A DNA stretch of 64,000 bases from Flavobacterium sp. TR2. GTDB lineage: Bacteria; Bacteroidota; Bacteroidia; Flavobacteriales; Flavobacteriaceae. Positions within the stretch are counted from its first letter, which is position 1. Each line of letters begins with the position of its first letter. Position numbers and translations under genes: made by a program. The DNA is taken from assembly GCF_025252405.1 (NCBI RefSeq), contig NZ_CP104307.1, positions 1,550,001-1,614,000 on the forward strand, written 5' to 3'. Under the pieces are notes generated by a model, which saw nothing but the letters and a program-made list of their open reading frames with translations, was not told the origin of the DNA and ran no database searches. Below are positions 51,508 to 61,236 of the stretch, in pieces.

Positions 51508-51951
51508 ATGGAAAATCCTTTTACCGACGAATATTTCATGAAAAAAGCTTTACAGGAAGCAGAAGAAGCCTACGCAAAAGGCGAAATTCCTGTTGGAGCT
51601 GTAATTGTTGTGGCTGATAAAGTTATTGCAAGAAGCCATAATTTGACCGAATTGCTAAATGATGTTACGGCTCATGCCGAAATGCAGTCTATAACCGCTG
51701 CTGCAAACTTTCTGGGCGGAAAATATTTGAAAGATTGTACGCTTTATGTAACGCTCGAACCTTGCCAAATGTGCGCGGGAGCTTTGTATTGGAGCCAGAT
51801 TTCTAAAATTGTTTTTGGCGCACGCGATGAACAGCGCGGGTTCCTGAATATGGGAACCAAACTTCATCCAAAAACTACGGTTGTTTCTGGAGTAATGGCA
51901 AATGAAGCAGCAGATCTTATGAAACGTTTTTTTCTGGAAAGGCGTAAATAA
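51508..51951 (+). CDS. tadA: tRNA adenosine(34) deaminase
   Basis: Converts A34 to inosine in tRNA. 147 residues, zinc-dependent cytidine-deaminase fold. Zinc and catalytic residues are H56-A-E58 (HAEMQ) and PCQMC (C86, C89). EIPVGAVIV near 26-34 fits. Start ATG, 60 bases from the divergent minus-strand gene start. Confidence 0.95.
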   Translation: MENPFTDEYFMKKALQEAEEAYAKGEIPVGAVIVVADKVIARSHNLTELLNDVTAHAEMQSITAAANFLGGKYLKDCTLYVTLEPCQMCAGALYWSQISKIVFGARDEQRGFLNMGTKLHPKTTVVSGVMANEAADLMKRFFLERRK

Positions 51952-52143
51952 TCTTTTGAACATCTCTACAATAGTTTGTATCCTTCAACAAAAGTTAAAT
52001 AATTATTGTTAGAGAATTTTCTTCTTAAAGAAATAAAAAATATTTTACTTTTAACATAATTTAAATCTCGCTTTGCAGTTATGGCTCTTAACAGCAAAGC
52101 GTGTTAAATTACTAGTTTGTTAACCATTTAACTCTAAATAAAA

Positions 52144-55100
52144 GTGAAGGCAAAAGGATTATTTCTCGCATTTTTTGTGTTTTTTATTTTTCAATCCTGC
52201 GGACGCAAATCAGCAGCCGATTTCAATTCCGATTTTTCGTTATTCAAAGATTATATTACCAGTTTTACTGGCGGTATTGTTTCAGCCGATTCTGATATTC
52301 GTGTGGTTTTGGCATTCAATAAAAACGACTGGAAGCCCAATCAGGAATTAGACGACGATTTGTTTGATATTTCGCCAAATGTAAGAGGGAAAGTGATAGC
52401 GCTTTCAACCAATACTTTGGCTTTTATTCCAGAGAAAAAACTCAAAATGGGAACAGAATATCAGGTTACTTTAAACTTAGATAAACTGACCGCAATTCCA
52501 AAAGAGAAAGAAAAAGAATTGTCTAAATTCAACTTTACAGTAAAAACAGTAAAGCAGGATTTTACTATCAATACAGGCGATATTCAGTCGTACAGCAAAG
52601 AATACCAATATTTAAACTGTGTTTTGAAAACAGCGGATAATATTGATCTTGAAACAGCTCAAAAACTCGTTGAAGCCAAGCATAATGGAAATAATCTTAA
52701 AATTAAATTTGAGAAAGTAGCTGGCCCTGCAAAAGTATTTCGTTTTATAATTGACAGCATTCAGCGTCAATCAGAAGCTTCCAATTTGGAGATTATCTAT
52801 GACGGAAATGATTTTGATATTGATCAGAAAGGCCAAATCGATTTTCCAATTACCAGCATTAACGAATTTAAAGTTATAAAGGTTGAAGTTCCAGACGGAA
52901 ATAATCAGCAGGTTTTAATCAATTTCTCCGAACCTTTAGAAAAAGGTCAGGATTTTGCGGGATTGGTTTCTATTCAAAACACTAATAACCTTAAGTTTTC
53001 AACTCAAGGAAATTTACTAAAAGTATATTTTTCAAACCAAAATGCTCCTAAAAAGGAAGAGCCAGTAGCAGTTGTTACAGAACAGCCTGCAGCAGTCGCT
53101 GTTGACTCAGCCGCAGTTGTGGTTGATTCGGCAGCAGTTGCAGTAGACTCTGCCGCAACAGTTGCAGAAGAAGTAGTTGAATACGTGCCAGACGAAGAAC
53201 CAGAACAAGTTGTAACGGGCGAATTGCTGCTGGAAGTTTTTCAGGGAATAGAAAGCCAGTACGGCAAAAAACTGGAAAACAATTATACAGAGAAAATCTC
53301 TTTTGATCAGATAAAGCCAAATGTGCGTTTTATTAAAAACGGAACGATTCTGCCAAGTTCAAACAATTTAAAACTAAATTTTGAAGCAGTTAATCTAAGT
53401 GCCGTTGATGTAAAAGTGTACAAAATCTACAAAAATAATATTCTGCAATTTCTTCAATACAATGAATTGAATGGAGGGCAGAATCTCAAAAAAGTAGCGC
53501 AGCCAATTGCCAAAACCACTTTAAATTTAAGGGAAAGCACGCTTGTAAATCTTTCGAAGTGGAATACTTATGCTTTAGATTTATCTAAAATCATCAAACC
53601 GGAACCTGGAGCAATCTACAGAGTTGAATTTGTTTATAAAAAGAAATATTCGCTTTATAAATGCGAAACATCAGAAGGAAATGACGACGAAGCTGAGGAA
53701 GAAGAAGTAGATGAAAACGATGTGAACTACAGCGGAAACTCTTACGACGATTATTACTATTATGATGATTACGATTGGAGAGAAAGCCAAGATCCTTGTA
53801 CAGGTTCTTACTATTACAATGCTAGAATTGCGACTAATATTTTGGCTTCAGATTTAGGGGTAATTGCCAAAAGAGGTGAAAATAAATCATACTTATTTGC
53901 CGTAAACAATATCGTTACGACCGAACCGGTTTCAAACGCTAGAGTAGATTTGTATAATTTCCAACAGCAGAAAATTGCAACAGAAGCCACAAGCAGTGAG
54001 GGTATTGCATCTTTCCAGCTGGACAAATTTGCTTATTTTGCGATTGTAACTTTAGGAGATCAGTCTACTTACGTAAAACTAGATGACGGACTTTCGTTAT
54101 CGGTAAGTAATTTTGATGTTGCCGGAGAAACGCTGCAAAAAGGTCTAAAAGGATTTATTTACGGAGAAAGAGGCGTTTGGCGTCCAGGAGATAATCTGTA
54201 TTTATCATTTATTTTGAATGATGCTGCGAATAAAATTCCGAAATCGCACCCAATCAAGTTCCGCTTAAACGATCCGAATGGTAAAACAGTTTATCAAACC
54301 GTTCAAAAAACAAATGACCTAAATCATTATGCCTTTATTGTTCCAACAAATCAAGATGCTCCAACAGGAAACTGGGAAGCAATGGTAAGCGTTGGCGGAG
54401 CCAAATTTTATAAAAGCATAAAGATTGAGACGATTAAACCGAATCGTTTAAAAATCAAAAATACATTTAGCAGAAAAACACTTTCCGCTTCTTATCCAAA
54501 TACCGATAATCTGGAAGTGACTTGGCTTCATGGTGCAATTGCCAAAAATCTGAATGTAGAAATGCAGGCTAAATTTTCGCAGCAAGCAACCACTTTTAAA
54601 GGTTATGAGAAATATACTTTTGATGATTTAGCACGTCAATTCAGCACAGAAGAAATCAATATCTTCTCTGGAAAATTAAACGAAAACGGAAAAGCTTCGG
54701 TAAGCATTCAGCCAAGATTGCAAGGTCAGGCACCAGGAATGTTGCGCGCTTCATTCATCACCAAAGTGTATGAAGAAGGAGGTGATTTCAGCACAGATGT
54801 AATGTCAACGACTTATTCTCCGTACAAAACTTACGTTGGGCTTAAAACGCCTGAATTGAACAAGTACAGTATGCTTGAAACCAGAACAAACAATCGTTTT
54901 GAGGTGGTTACAGTTGATGAGAACGGAAGGCCAAAAGCAGTTCGTAATCTTGAAGTAAGAGTGTACAAAGTTGATTGGAGATGGTGGTGGGATTCTTCAA
55001 GCGATAATTTATCAAATTACAATTCATCTGACGCAACTACTTCATACAAAACCTTTATAATCAATACAGATTCTAGCGGAAAAGGAAGTTTTCAATTTGC

Positions 55101-57831
55101 TTTAAAGGATGAAGAATGGGGACGTTATTTGATTCGCGTTGCTGATCAGGCAGATGGTCACGCAACATCTTTAACCGTAAATATCGACTGGCCAATCTGG
55201 TCCGGAAAAACACGTAACAGAGATGCCTCTACAGCCAATATGCTCGTTTTTTCTACCGATAAGAAAAATTATGCAGTTGGAGAAAAGGCACAGATTTCTT
55301 TCCCTTCAAGTGAAGGAGGACGTGCTTTAATTTCGATAGAAAACGGATCGAGAGTAGTGCAGACCATTTGGGCAGAAACCAAAAACGGAGAGACAAAAGT
55401 TGAGGTTCCAATTACAGGAGCAATGGCGCCAAACGTGTATTTTAATATCACATTATTGCAGCCTCACGCTTCGACTAAAAACGACTCGCCGATTCGTATG
55501 TACGGAATTGTGCCGATTGAAGTTGTAGATAAAAATACCATTTTGACGCCAACGATCAATATGCCAGACGTATTAAGGCCAGAACAACCGTTTACGGTAA
55601 AAGTGGGCGAAAAGTCAGGAAAAGAAATGACGTATACCATTGCCGTTGTAGATGAAGGACTTCTGGATTTAACCCGTTTTAAAACGCCAAATGCATGGGA
55701 TAGCTTCTATGTTCGCGAAGCATTGGGCGTAAAAACTTGGGATGTTTACGATGATGTAATTGGCGCTTACGGCGGAAAAATAAACCAGATTTTCAGTATT
55801 GGTGGTGACCAGGATTTAGGCGGAGGAAAAGCCAAAAAAGCAAACCGTTTTAAACCAGTCGTATTATACTACGGACCGTTTAAATTAGGAAAAGGAGAAA
55901 CAAAATCGCATCAGTTAAAACTCCCTAAATATATTGGTTCAGTTCGAACAATGGTGGTGGCCGGAGACGCAAATACAAGCGCATACGGAAGCGTTGAAAA
56001 AGCAACTCAGGTTAAGAGTCCATTGATGGTGTTGGCTTCGTTGCCGAGAAAGATTTCGCCATCAGAAAAAGTGACATTGCCAGTGACGGTTTTCGCAACC
56101 GAAAGCAAAATCAAAAATGTTTCGATTCAGGTAAAAACAAGCAATGGATTGAAAGTAATGGGAAGCGCAGTTCAAAAGCTGAGTTTTGCGCAGCCAGATG
56201 AAAAAATGGCGTATTTTAATTTGGTTGTCGGTTCGGCTACAGGAATTGCAAAAGTTCAGGTAATTGCAACATCAGGAAGCGAAAAATCAGTTTATGATGT
56301 TGAAATCGATATGACCAATCCTAACCCAGTTACGAGCACATTTACCGATGTTGTTTTAACGCCAAATAGTACAAAAACAATTTCATGGAAAACATTTGGA
56401 ATCGCAGGAAGCAACAAAGCAAGGCTAGAAGTTTCGTCTATGCCTTCAATGAATTTGAATGGAAGATTGCAGTTCTTAATTCAGTATCCGCATGGATGTG
56501 TGGAACAGACAACTTCATCAGTTTTCCCTCAATTGTATTTGGGTGATGTGGCCGATATTGATGCGAAACGCAAAGATTTAATTCAAAAAAATATTGCGGC
56601 TGGAATTGCGAGATTGGGTAACTTCCAATTATCAAATGGCGGAATGCCGTATTGGCAAGGAAATGCAATTGCCGATGATTGGGGAACTTCTTACGCAGGA
56701 CATTTCTTGATTGAAGCAGAGAAAAAAGGATATATGCTGCCAATCAATTTCAAATCAAAATGGCTGTCTTACCAACAAAAAGAAGCAAAACAATGGCGTT
56801 TTGAGCCGAAATACGGAAATGATTTAGCTCAAGCATATCGTTTATATACCTTAGCTTTAGCAGGAAACGCCGATTTGTCTTCGATGAATAGACTTCGTGA
56901 AACAAAAGGGATTTCGAATGAAAGTATGCTTCGTTTGGCAGCGGCTTATGTTTTAGCCGGTCAGAAATCAGCCGGACAAAGTTTGTTTTTAAGAACAAGC
57001 ATTGACGGAAGTTCTGATGGATACAGCTATTACTATTATGGATCAAGCGAAAGGAACAGAGCTATGGCCTTAGAAACCATGCTGCTTTTAGACCAAAAAC
57101 AAAAAGCATTTGTAACGGCAGCGAAACTAGCCAAAGAAATGTCAGCAAACCAGTGGATGAGCACGCAGACAACGGCTTACTGCTTGTATGCAATGTCGAA
57201 ATTTGCGGTGAGCAACGGTCCAAAAGGAATCAATATTCAGTTTAGTAAAAATGGAAAAGGAGAAACGATAAACACTGGTAAATCAGTTGCAGATCGCAGT
57301 TTGTCTGTTGCTTCTGGAGCAAATAGCATTACATTGAAAAACAATAAAGCCAATACTGTGTATGTTCGTGTATTGAATACAGGAATACTGCCAATCGGAC
57401 AAGAAAATGCGGTTCAAAGTGATGTCACGGCTTCTATTGTTTTCAAAAATAGAAAGGGAAGTGTCATTAATGTTTCAAGAATCAATCAAGGAACTGAATT
57501 TGTTGCTGAAGTTACCGTTAAAAACCAAAGAGGAGAAAGCGTTCAAAACGTAGCGCTATCTCAAATTTTGCCTTCTGGATTCGAAATCGTAAACACTCGT
57601 TTTACAGATTACGGAGACGCTGTAAATAATATTGCAGACTATATTGACATTCGCGATGATAGAACCAATTTCTATTTCGGAATGAAAGCCAGAGAAACTA
57701 AAGTTTTCAGAATTCTGTTAAATGCATCTTATTTAGGAAATTATTACCTGCCTGGATTGCAATGTGAAGCAATGTACGATAACACATTCCTAGCGAGAAC
57801 AAAAGGATTCTGGGTTGAGGTAGTGAAGTAA
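52144..57831 (+). CDS. Bacterial alpha-2-macroglobulin lipoprotein
   Basis: 1895 residues. GTG start; lipobox FQSC near residue 19, so an outer- or inner-membrane lipoprotein facing the periplasm. MG domains, bait-like region and a thioester motif CVEQ (1452-1455, HGCVEQTTSS) are present, so the trap is probably functional, unlike forms lacking the Cys. Relatives such as YfhM trap invading proteases and are encoded next to PBP1C. A low-complexity AVDSAAV repeat (near 318-340) and a D/E/Y-rich stretch (near 515-545) form flexible linkers. Confidence 0.92.
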   Translation: MKAKGLFLAFFVFFIFQSCGRKSAADFNSDFSLFKDYITSFTGGIVSADSDIRVVLAFNKNDWKPNQELDDDLFDISPNVRGKVIALSTNTLAFIPEKKLKMGTEYQVTLNLDKLTAIPKEKEKELSKFNFTVKTVKQDFTINTGDIQSYSKEYQYLNCVLKTADNIDLETAQKLVEAKHNGNNLKIKFEKVAGPAKVFRFIIDSIQRQSEASNLEIIYDGNDFDIDQKGQIDFPITSINEFKVIKVEVPDGNNQQVLINFSEPLEKGQDFAGLVSIQNTNNLKFSTQGNLLKVYFSNQNAPKKEEPVAVVTEQPAAVAVDSAAVVVDSAAVAVDSAATVAEEVVEYVPDEEPEQVVTGELLLEVFQGIESQYGKKLENNYTEKISFDQIKPNVRFIKNGTILPSSNNLKLNFEAVNLSAVDVKVYKIYKNNILQFLQYNELNGGQNLKKVAQPIAKTTLNLRESTLVNLSKWNTYALDLSKIIKPEPGAIYRVEFVYKKKYSLYKCETSEGNDDEAEEEEVDENDVNYSGNSYDDYYYYDDYDWRESQDPCTGSYYYNARIATNILASDLGVIAKRGENKSYLFAVNNIVTTEPVSNARVDLYNFQQQKIATEATSSEGIASFQLDKFAYFAIVTLGDQSTYVKLDDGLSLSVSNFDVAGETLQKGLKGFIYGERGVWRPGDNLYLSFILNDAANKIPKSHPIKFRLNDPNGKTVYQTVQKTNDLNHYAFIVPTNQDAPTGNWEAMVSVGGAKFYKSIKIETIKPNRLKIKNTFSRKTLSASYPNTDNLEVTWLHGAIAKNLNVEMQAKFSQQATTFKGYEKYTFDDLARQFSTEEINIFSGKLNENGKASVSIQPRLQGQAPGMLRASFITKVYEEGGDFSTDVMSTTYSPYKTYVGLKTPELNKYSMLETRTNNRFEVVTVDENGRPKAVRNLEVRVYKVDWRWWWDSSSDNLSNYNSSDATTSYKTFIINTDSSGKGSFQFALKDEEWGRYLIRVADQADGHATSLTVNIDWPIWSGKTRNRDASTANMLVFSTDKKNYAVGEKAQISFPSSEGGRALISIENGSRVVQTIWAETKNGETKVEVPITGAMAPNVYFNITLLQPHASTKNDSPIRMYGIVPIEVVDKNTILTPTINMPDVLRPEQPFTVKVGEKSGKEMTYTIAVVDEGLLDLTRFKTPNAWDSFYVREALGVKTWDVYDDVIGAYGGKINQIFSIGGDQDLGGGKAKKANRFKPVVLYYGPFKLGKGETKSHQLKLPKYIGSVRTMVVAGDANTSAYGSVEKATQVKSPLMVLASLPRKISPSEKVTLPVTVFATESKIKNVSIQVKTSNGLKVMGSAVQKLSFAQPDEKMAYFNLVVGSATGIAKVQVIATSGSEKSVYDVEIDMTNPNPVTSTFTDVVLTPNSTKTISWKTFGIAGSNKARLEVSSMPSMNLNGRLQFLIQYPHGCVEQTTSSVFPQLYLGDVADIDAKRKDLIQKNIAAGIARLGNFQLSNGGMPYWQGNAIADDWGTSYAGHFLIEAEKKGYMLPINFKSKWLSYQQKEAKQWRFEPKYGNDLAQAYRLYTLALAGNADLSSMNRLRETKGISNESMLRLAAAYVLAGQKSAGQSLFLRTSIDGSSDGYSYYYYGSSERNRAMALETMLLLDQKQKAFVTAAKLAKEMSANQWMSTQTTAYCLYAMSKFAVSNGPKGINIQFSKNGKGETINTGKSVADRSLSVASGANSITLKNNKANTVYVRVLNTGILPIGQENAVQSDVTASIVFKNRKGSVINVSRINQGTEFVAEVTVKNQRGESVQNVALSQILPSGFEIVNTRFTDYGDAVNNIADYIDIRDDRTNFYFGMKARETKVFRILLNASYLGNYYLPGLQCEAMYDNTFLARTKGFWVEVVK

Positions 57832-57847
57832 ATTTATCTAGAAGTAT

Positions 57848-58668
57848 CCTAACAGGTTTCTAAAACCTGTTAGGTATTTATATTTATTTTTAGAGAGAAA
57901 AAATGTATTTAGCAGGTTTTAGAAATCGGTTAGAATAATAAAAAGAATAATATTTTGGAGAAAGATGTTTTTGAGGCGGGGCAATATTATCACGTTTATA
58001 ATCGAGGAAATAATAGTGAGAATCTTTTTATTGAGGAGAAAAACTACAATTACTTTTTAGAAAAAGTCAAAAAATATGTTTTGCCTATTGCAGATGTTTA
58101 TGCCTATTGTTTGCTCAAAAATCATTTTCATATTGTTCTGCGAATTAAAAACACAACTGATTTGCCAGAAAAGTTTAAAGAAAAAATTCATTTACCATTC
58201 TCAAACTTATTTAATTCTTATTCAAAAAGTATAAACAAAGCCTATAGTCGAACTGGAAGTTTATTTCAGGAACATTTACAGAGAAACAGAATTGAAAATG
58301 AAGAATATTTGAAACAGTTAATCTTGTATGTTCATTTAAACCCTGTAAAGCACAAGTTTTCAAAAGATTTTCAATCTTATAGGCATTCTTCTTATCGTTC
58401 TTATTTATCAGATAGAGAAAGAAGTATTGATAGAAGATTTGTTGTTGGCTTGTTTGGTGATTTAGAAAATTTTATATTTTGTCATGATGAAAGAGGATTG
58501 ATTTATGAGGGTATAATAAATGAAATTAATGTACAGGATGAATAGAAATTGTATTCGTTTATCCTAATAGGTTTTTTAACCTACTAGGTGTTTATAGCGA
58601 CAAGACAAGTTTAGTTTTTTTGGAGAAATGGATAAGGAATACCTAACAGGTTTTAGAAACCTGTTAGG
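57848..58668 (+). mobile_element. REP-type unit with tyrosine transposase
   Basis: The outer ends 57848-57874 (starting CCTAACAGGTTTCTAAAACC) and 58642-58668 are exact 27-base reverse complements, each nearly palindromic. Imperfect inner copies are at 57911-57933 and 58563-58588. The transposase gene lies between. The whole 821-bp unit is inserted between the alpha-2-macroglobulin and PBP1C genes. Confidence 0.85.
57955..58545 (+). CDS. REP-associated tyrosine transposase (Y1/HUH)
   Basis: 196 residues. HUH metal motif H57-F-H59 (KNHFHIV), YHVYNRG at 12-18 and LYVHLNPVKH near 120-129 identify the TnpA_REP/RAYT family of single-strand transposases. The gene starts with TTG 57955. It is flanked by palindromic REP-like sequences (57848-57874, 58642-58668), its likely substrates. 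Similar palindromes are at 28389, 29500 and 33451. Frame intact, so it may be active. Confidence 0.9.
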   Translation: MEKDVFEAGQYYHVYNRGNNSENLFIEEKNYNYFLEKVKKYVLPIADVYAYCLLKNHFHIVLRIKNTTDLPEKFKEKIHLPFSNLFNSYSKSINKAYSRTGSLFQEHLQRNRIENEEYLKQLILYVHLNPVKHKFSKDFQSYRHSSYRSYLSDRERSIDRRFVVGLFGDLENFIFCHDERGLIYEGIINEINVQDE

Positions 58669-58689
58669 ATACAAAACAGCAATGTAATT

Positions 58690-61065
58690 TTGAAAAATAA
58701 ATTTAAGGCGTTCTATCAACGCATCATAAATTGGATTAAAAGCAACAAAATAAAATCAGCAATTGCATTTCTGCTCTTGCTGATTTACTGTTTTTCGATA
58801 CCTCGAACGCTATTCAAAGAGCCTTATTCAACTGTAATAGAAAGTAGAGAAGGAGAACTTCTAGGAGCTAAAATTGCCAGCGACGGACAATGGCGTTTTC
58901 CTGCGCAAGACAGCGTTCCCGATAAGTTTAAGAAATGCATTGTTTATTTTGAAGACGAATACTTCTATAAACATCCTGGATTCAATCCCGGTGCGATGAT
59001 CAATGCTTTTAAGCAAAATAGAAAAGCAGGAAAAGTGGTTAGAGGAGGAAGCACTTTGACGCAACAAGTCATTCGATTATCTCGGAAAGGAAAAAAGAGA
59101 ACCTATTTTGAAAAAATAATAGAAATCATTCTCGCAACGAGATTAGAATTAGGTTATTCTAAAAATGAAATACTCGAAATGTATGCTGCCCATGCGCCAT
59201 TTGGAGGAAATGTTGTGGGATTGGAAATGGCTTCATGGCGTTATTTTGGCGTTCAGGCCAATCAACTCTCTTGGGCAGAAAACGCGATTTTGGCAGTTTT
59301 GCCAAACGCGCCGAGTTTAATTTATCCGGGGAAAAATCAGATAAAATTATTAAACAAACGAAACCGACTTTTACTAAAATTACATCAGGAAGGCATAATC
59401 GACAAGCAGACCTACGAACTTTCGATAGATGAGCCATTGCCTCAGAAACCGTATGATCTTCCTCAAATTGCCCCGCATTTGCTGCAAAGAGTGGCTAAAA
59501 ATGAAGAAGGGACAAGGGTAAAAACTACCATTGATTTTGCCCTGCAAAATCGTGTCAATCAAATTGCTAGATATTATTACAACCAGTACAAACAAAATGA
59601 AGTGCATAATCTGGCTATTTTGGTTGTCGATGTGCAGAGCAGAAACGTAATGAGTTATGTAGGAAATTCTCCAGCCGATGCAGATCATCAAAAAGATGTA
59701 GACATAATTGATGCGCCAAGAAGTACAGGAAGCATCTTAAAACCGCTTTTGTACGGTGCTATGCTCGATGATGGCGAATTATTGCCAAATACTTTAGTGG
59801 CAGATATTCCAACGCAGATTTCGGGTTATACGCCTCAGAATTTCAATTTGACTTTTGACGGAGCAGTGCCTGCACATCGAGCTTTGTCACGATCATTAAA
59901 TATTCCGGCCGTTTTAATGCTTCAGGAATTTAGCGTAAATAAATTTTACGAAGAACTGCAGAAATTTAAATTAAAGAACATTAATAAAACACCCGATCAT
60001 TACGGTTTATCGCTTATTCTAGGAGGAGCTGAAAGTAATTTGTGGGATTTGTGCCGAACTTATGCCAATCTTTCTTCTACGGTCAATTATTACACAAAAA
60101 ATAAAGGGCAATACCGAACCAACGAATTTACAGAACTCAATTATAAAAACGATTTTAAGCCCGATTTTGGCTCAGAAACCAACCAGAAGAATATTTTGGG
60201 TGCTGGATCAATTTGGTTAACGTACAACGCAATGGAAGAGGTTAATAGGCCAGAAGGAGACGAAGCTTGGAAGTTTTATGATAGTTCGCTTAAAATTGCT
60301 TGGAAAACAGGAACAAGTTTCGGGAATCGCGATGCTTGGGCAATTGGCACCAATTCGAGATATGTAGTTGGAATTTGGGTCGGAAATGCTACAGGAGAGG
60401 GGCGTCCAACATTAACTGGAGTTACCAGTGCAGCGCCAATTTTGTTTGATGTGTTTAATTTGCTGCCAAGGCAAAAATGGTTTGATACTCCGTACGCTGA
60501 TTTAGCCGAAGTTGAGGTCTGCCGTTTAAGCGGTTATTTGGCAAAAGATAATTGTCCGAAAATTAAACAATGGGTTCCTAAAAAAGGAAAATCGACAAAG
60601 GTTTGTCCGTATCACAAAACTGTCCATTTAGACAAAACAGAACAGTTTCAGGTAAACAGCAGTTGCGAAAGTATCGATAATATTGTGACTAAAAATTGGT
60701 TTGTGCTGCCTCCCGTTATGGCTTGGTATTACAAAAGCCAGCATATCGAATATTTGCCTTTGCCGCCATTTAAAGAAGGCTGCGAAGGAACACAAACCAC
60801 AACTATGGATTTTATTTATCCAAAAGCAAATAGTAAAATCTACTTGACAAAAGATTTTAACAGCAATGTGCAGCCCGTAATTTTAAAAGTGGCGTATTCT
60901 GAAAGAGACAAAGAGTTATTTTGGTATGTCGATGATGTGTACAAAGCTACAACTAAAACATTTCATGAACTGCCTATTACTCCAACATCAGGAACGCATT
61001 ACATTACGGTTGTAGATGCTTCAGGAAATGAAATTAGGAGGAAAATTGAGATTGTGAGAGAATAG
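58690..61065 (+). CDS. pbpC: Penicillin-binding protein 1C
   Basis: Class A peptidoglycan synthase. 791 residues, TTG start. Membrane anchor (about 19-36), glycosyltransferase domain with EDEYFYKHPGF (near 89-99) and RGGSTLTQQV (near 118-127), transpeptidase with S348-I-L-K351 and K539-T-G, and a C-terminal beta domain of PBP1C type with CQ-like Cys residues (from about 600). Partner of the alpha-2-macroglobulin gene, as in many bacteria, where the pair is thought to repair wall damage after protease attack. Confidence 0.94.
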   Translation: MKNKFKAFYQRIINWIKSNKIKSAIAFLLLLIYCFSIPRTLFKEPYSTVIESREGELLGAKIASDGQWRFPAQDSVPDKFKKCIVYFEDEYFYKHPGFNPGAMINAFKQNRKAGKVVRGGSTLTQQVIRLSRKGKKRTYFEKIIEIILATRLELGYSKNEILEMYAAHAPFGGNVVGLEMASWRYFGVQANQLSWAENAILAVLPNAPSLIYPGKNQIKLLNKRNRLLLKLHQEGIIDKQTYELSIDEPLPQKPYDLPQIAPHLLQRVAKNEEGTRVKTTIDFALQNRVNQIARYYYNQYKQNEVHNLAILVVDVQSRNVMSYVGNSPADADHQKDVDIIDAPRSTGSILKPLLYGAMLDDGELLPNTLVADIPTQISGYTPQNFNLTFDGAVPAHRALSRSLNIPAVLMLQEFSVNKFYEELQKFKLKNINKTPDHYGLSLILGGAESNLWDLCRTYANLSSTVNYYTKNKGQYRTNEFTELNYKNDFKPDFGSETNQKNILGAGSIWLTYNAMEEVNRPEGDEAWKFYDSSLKIAWKTGTSFGNRDAWAIGTNSRYVVGIWVGNATGEGRPTLTGVTSAAPILFDVFNLLPRQKWFDTPYADLAEVEVCRLSGYLAKDNCPKIKQWVPKKGKSTKVCPYHKTVHLDKTEQFQVNSSCESIDNIVTKNWFVLPPVMAWYYKSQHIEYLPLPPFKEGCEGTQTTTMDFIYPKANSKIYLTKDFNSNVQPVILKVAYSERDKELFWYVDDVYKATTKTFHELPITPTSGTHYITVVDASGNEIRRKIEIVRE

Positions 61066-61074
61066 TAACAGATT

Positions 61075-61140
61075 GTCAGGCTGAGCGAAGTCGAAGCCCA
61101 CGCGCCAATTGGAGCGCCCTTCGACTCCGCTCAGGGTGAC
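61075..61140. repeat. Dispersed inverted repeat GTCAGGCTGAGCGAAG
   Basis: GTCAGGCTGAGCGAAGTCGA and, inverted, TCGACTCCGCTCAGGGTGAC flank a GC-rich centre (CGCGCCAATTGGAGCG). This is a common intergenic repeat in many bacteria. It is notably GC-rich compared with its surroundings. Confidence 0.85.
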
Positions 61141-61200
61141 ATCCGTTTGCGGAAGTATTGGAAAAAATTCGTGAATTCGTGGCGGAAAAAAAGCCACAAA

Positions 61201-61230
61201 AAAACCGCCAATCTTTCGAAAGGCGGTTTT
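61201..61230. terminator. Bidirectional terminator
   Basis: AAAACCGCC pairs with GGCGGTTTT, with an inner CTTT/AAAG, between pbpC (+) and the RNase gene (-). Confidence 0.92.
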
Positions 61231-61236
61231 TATTTT

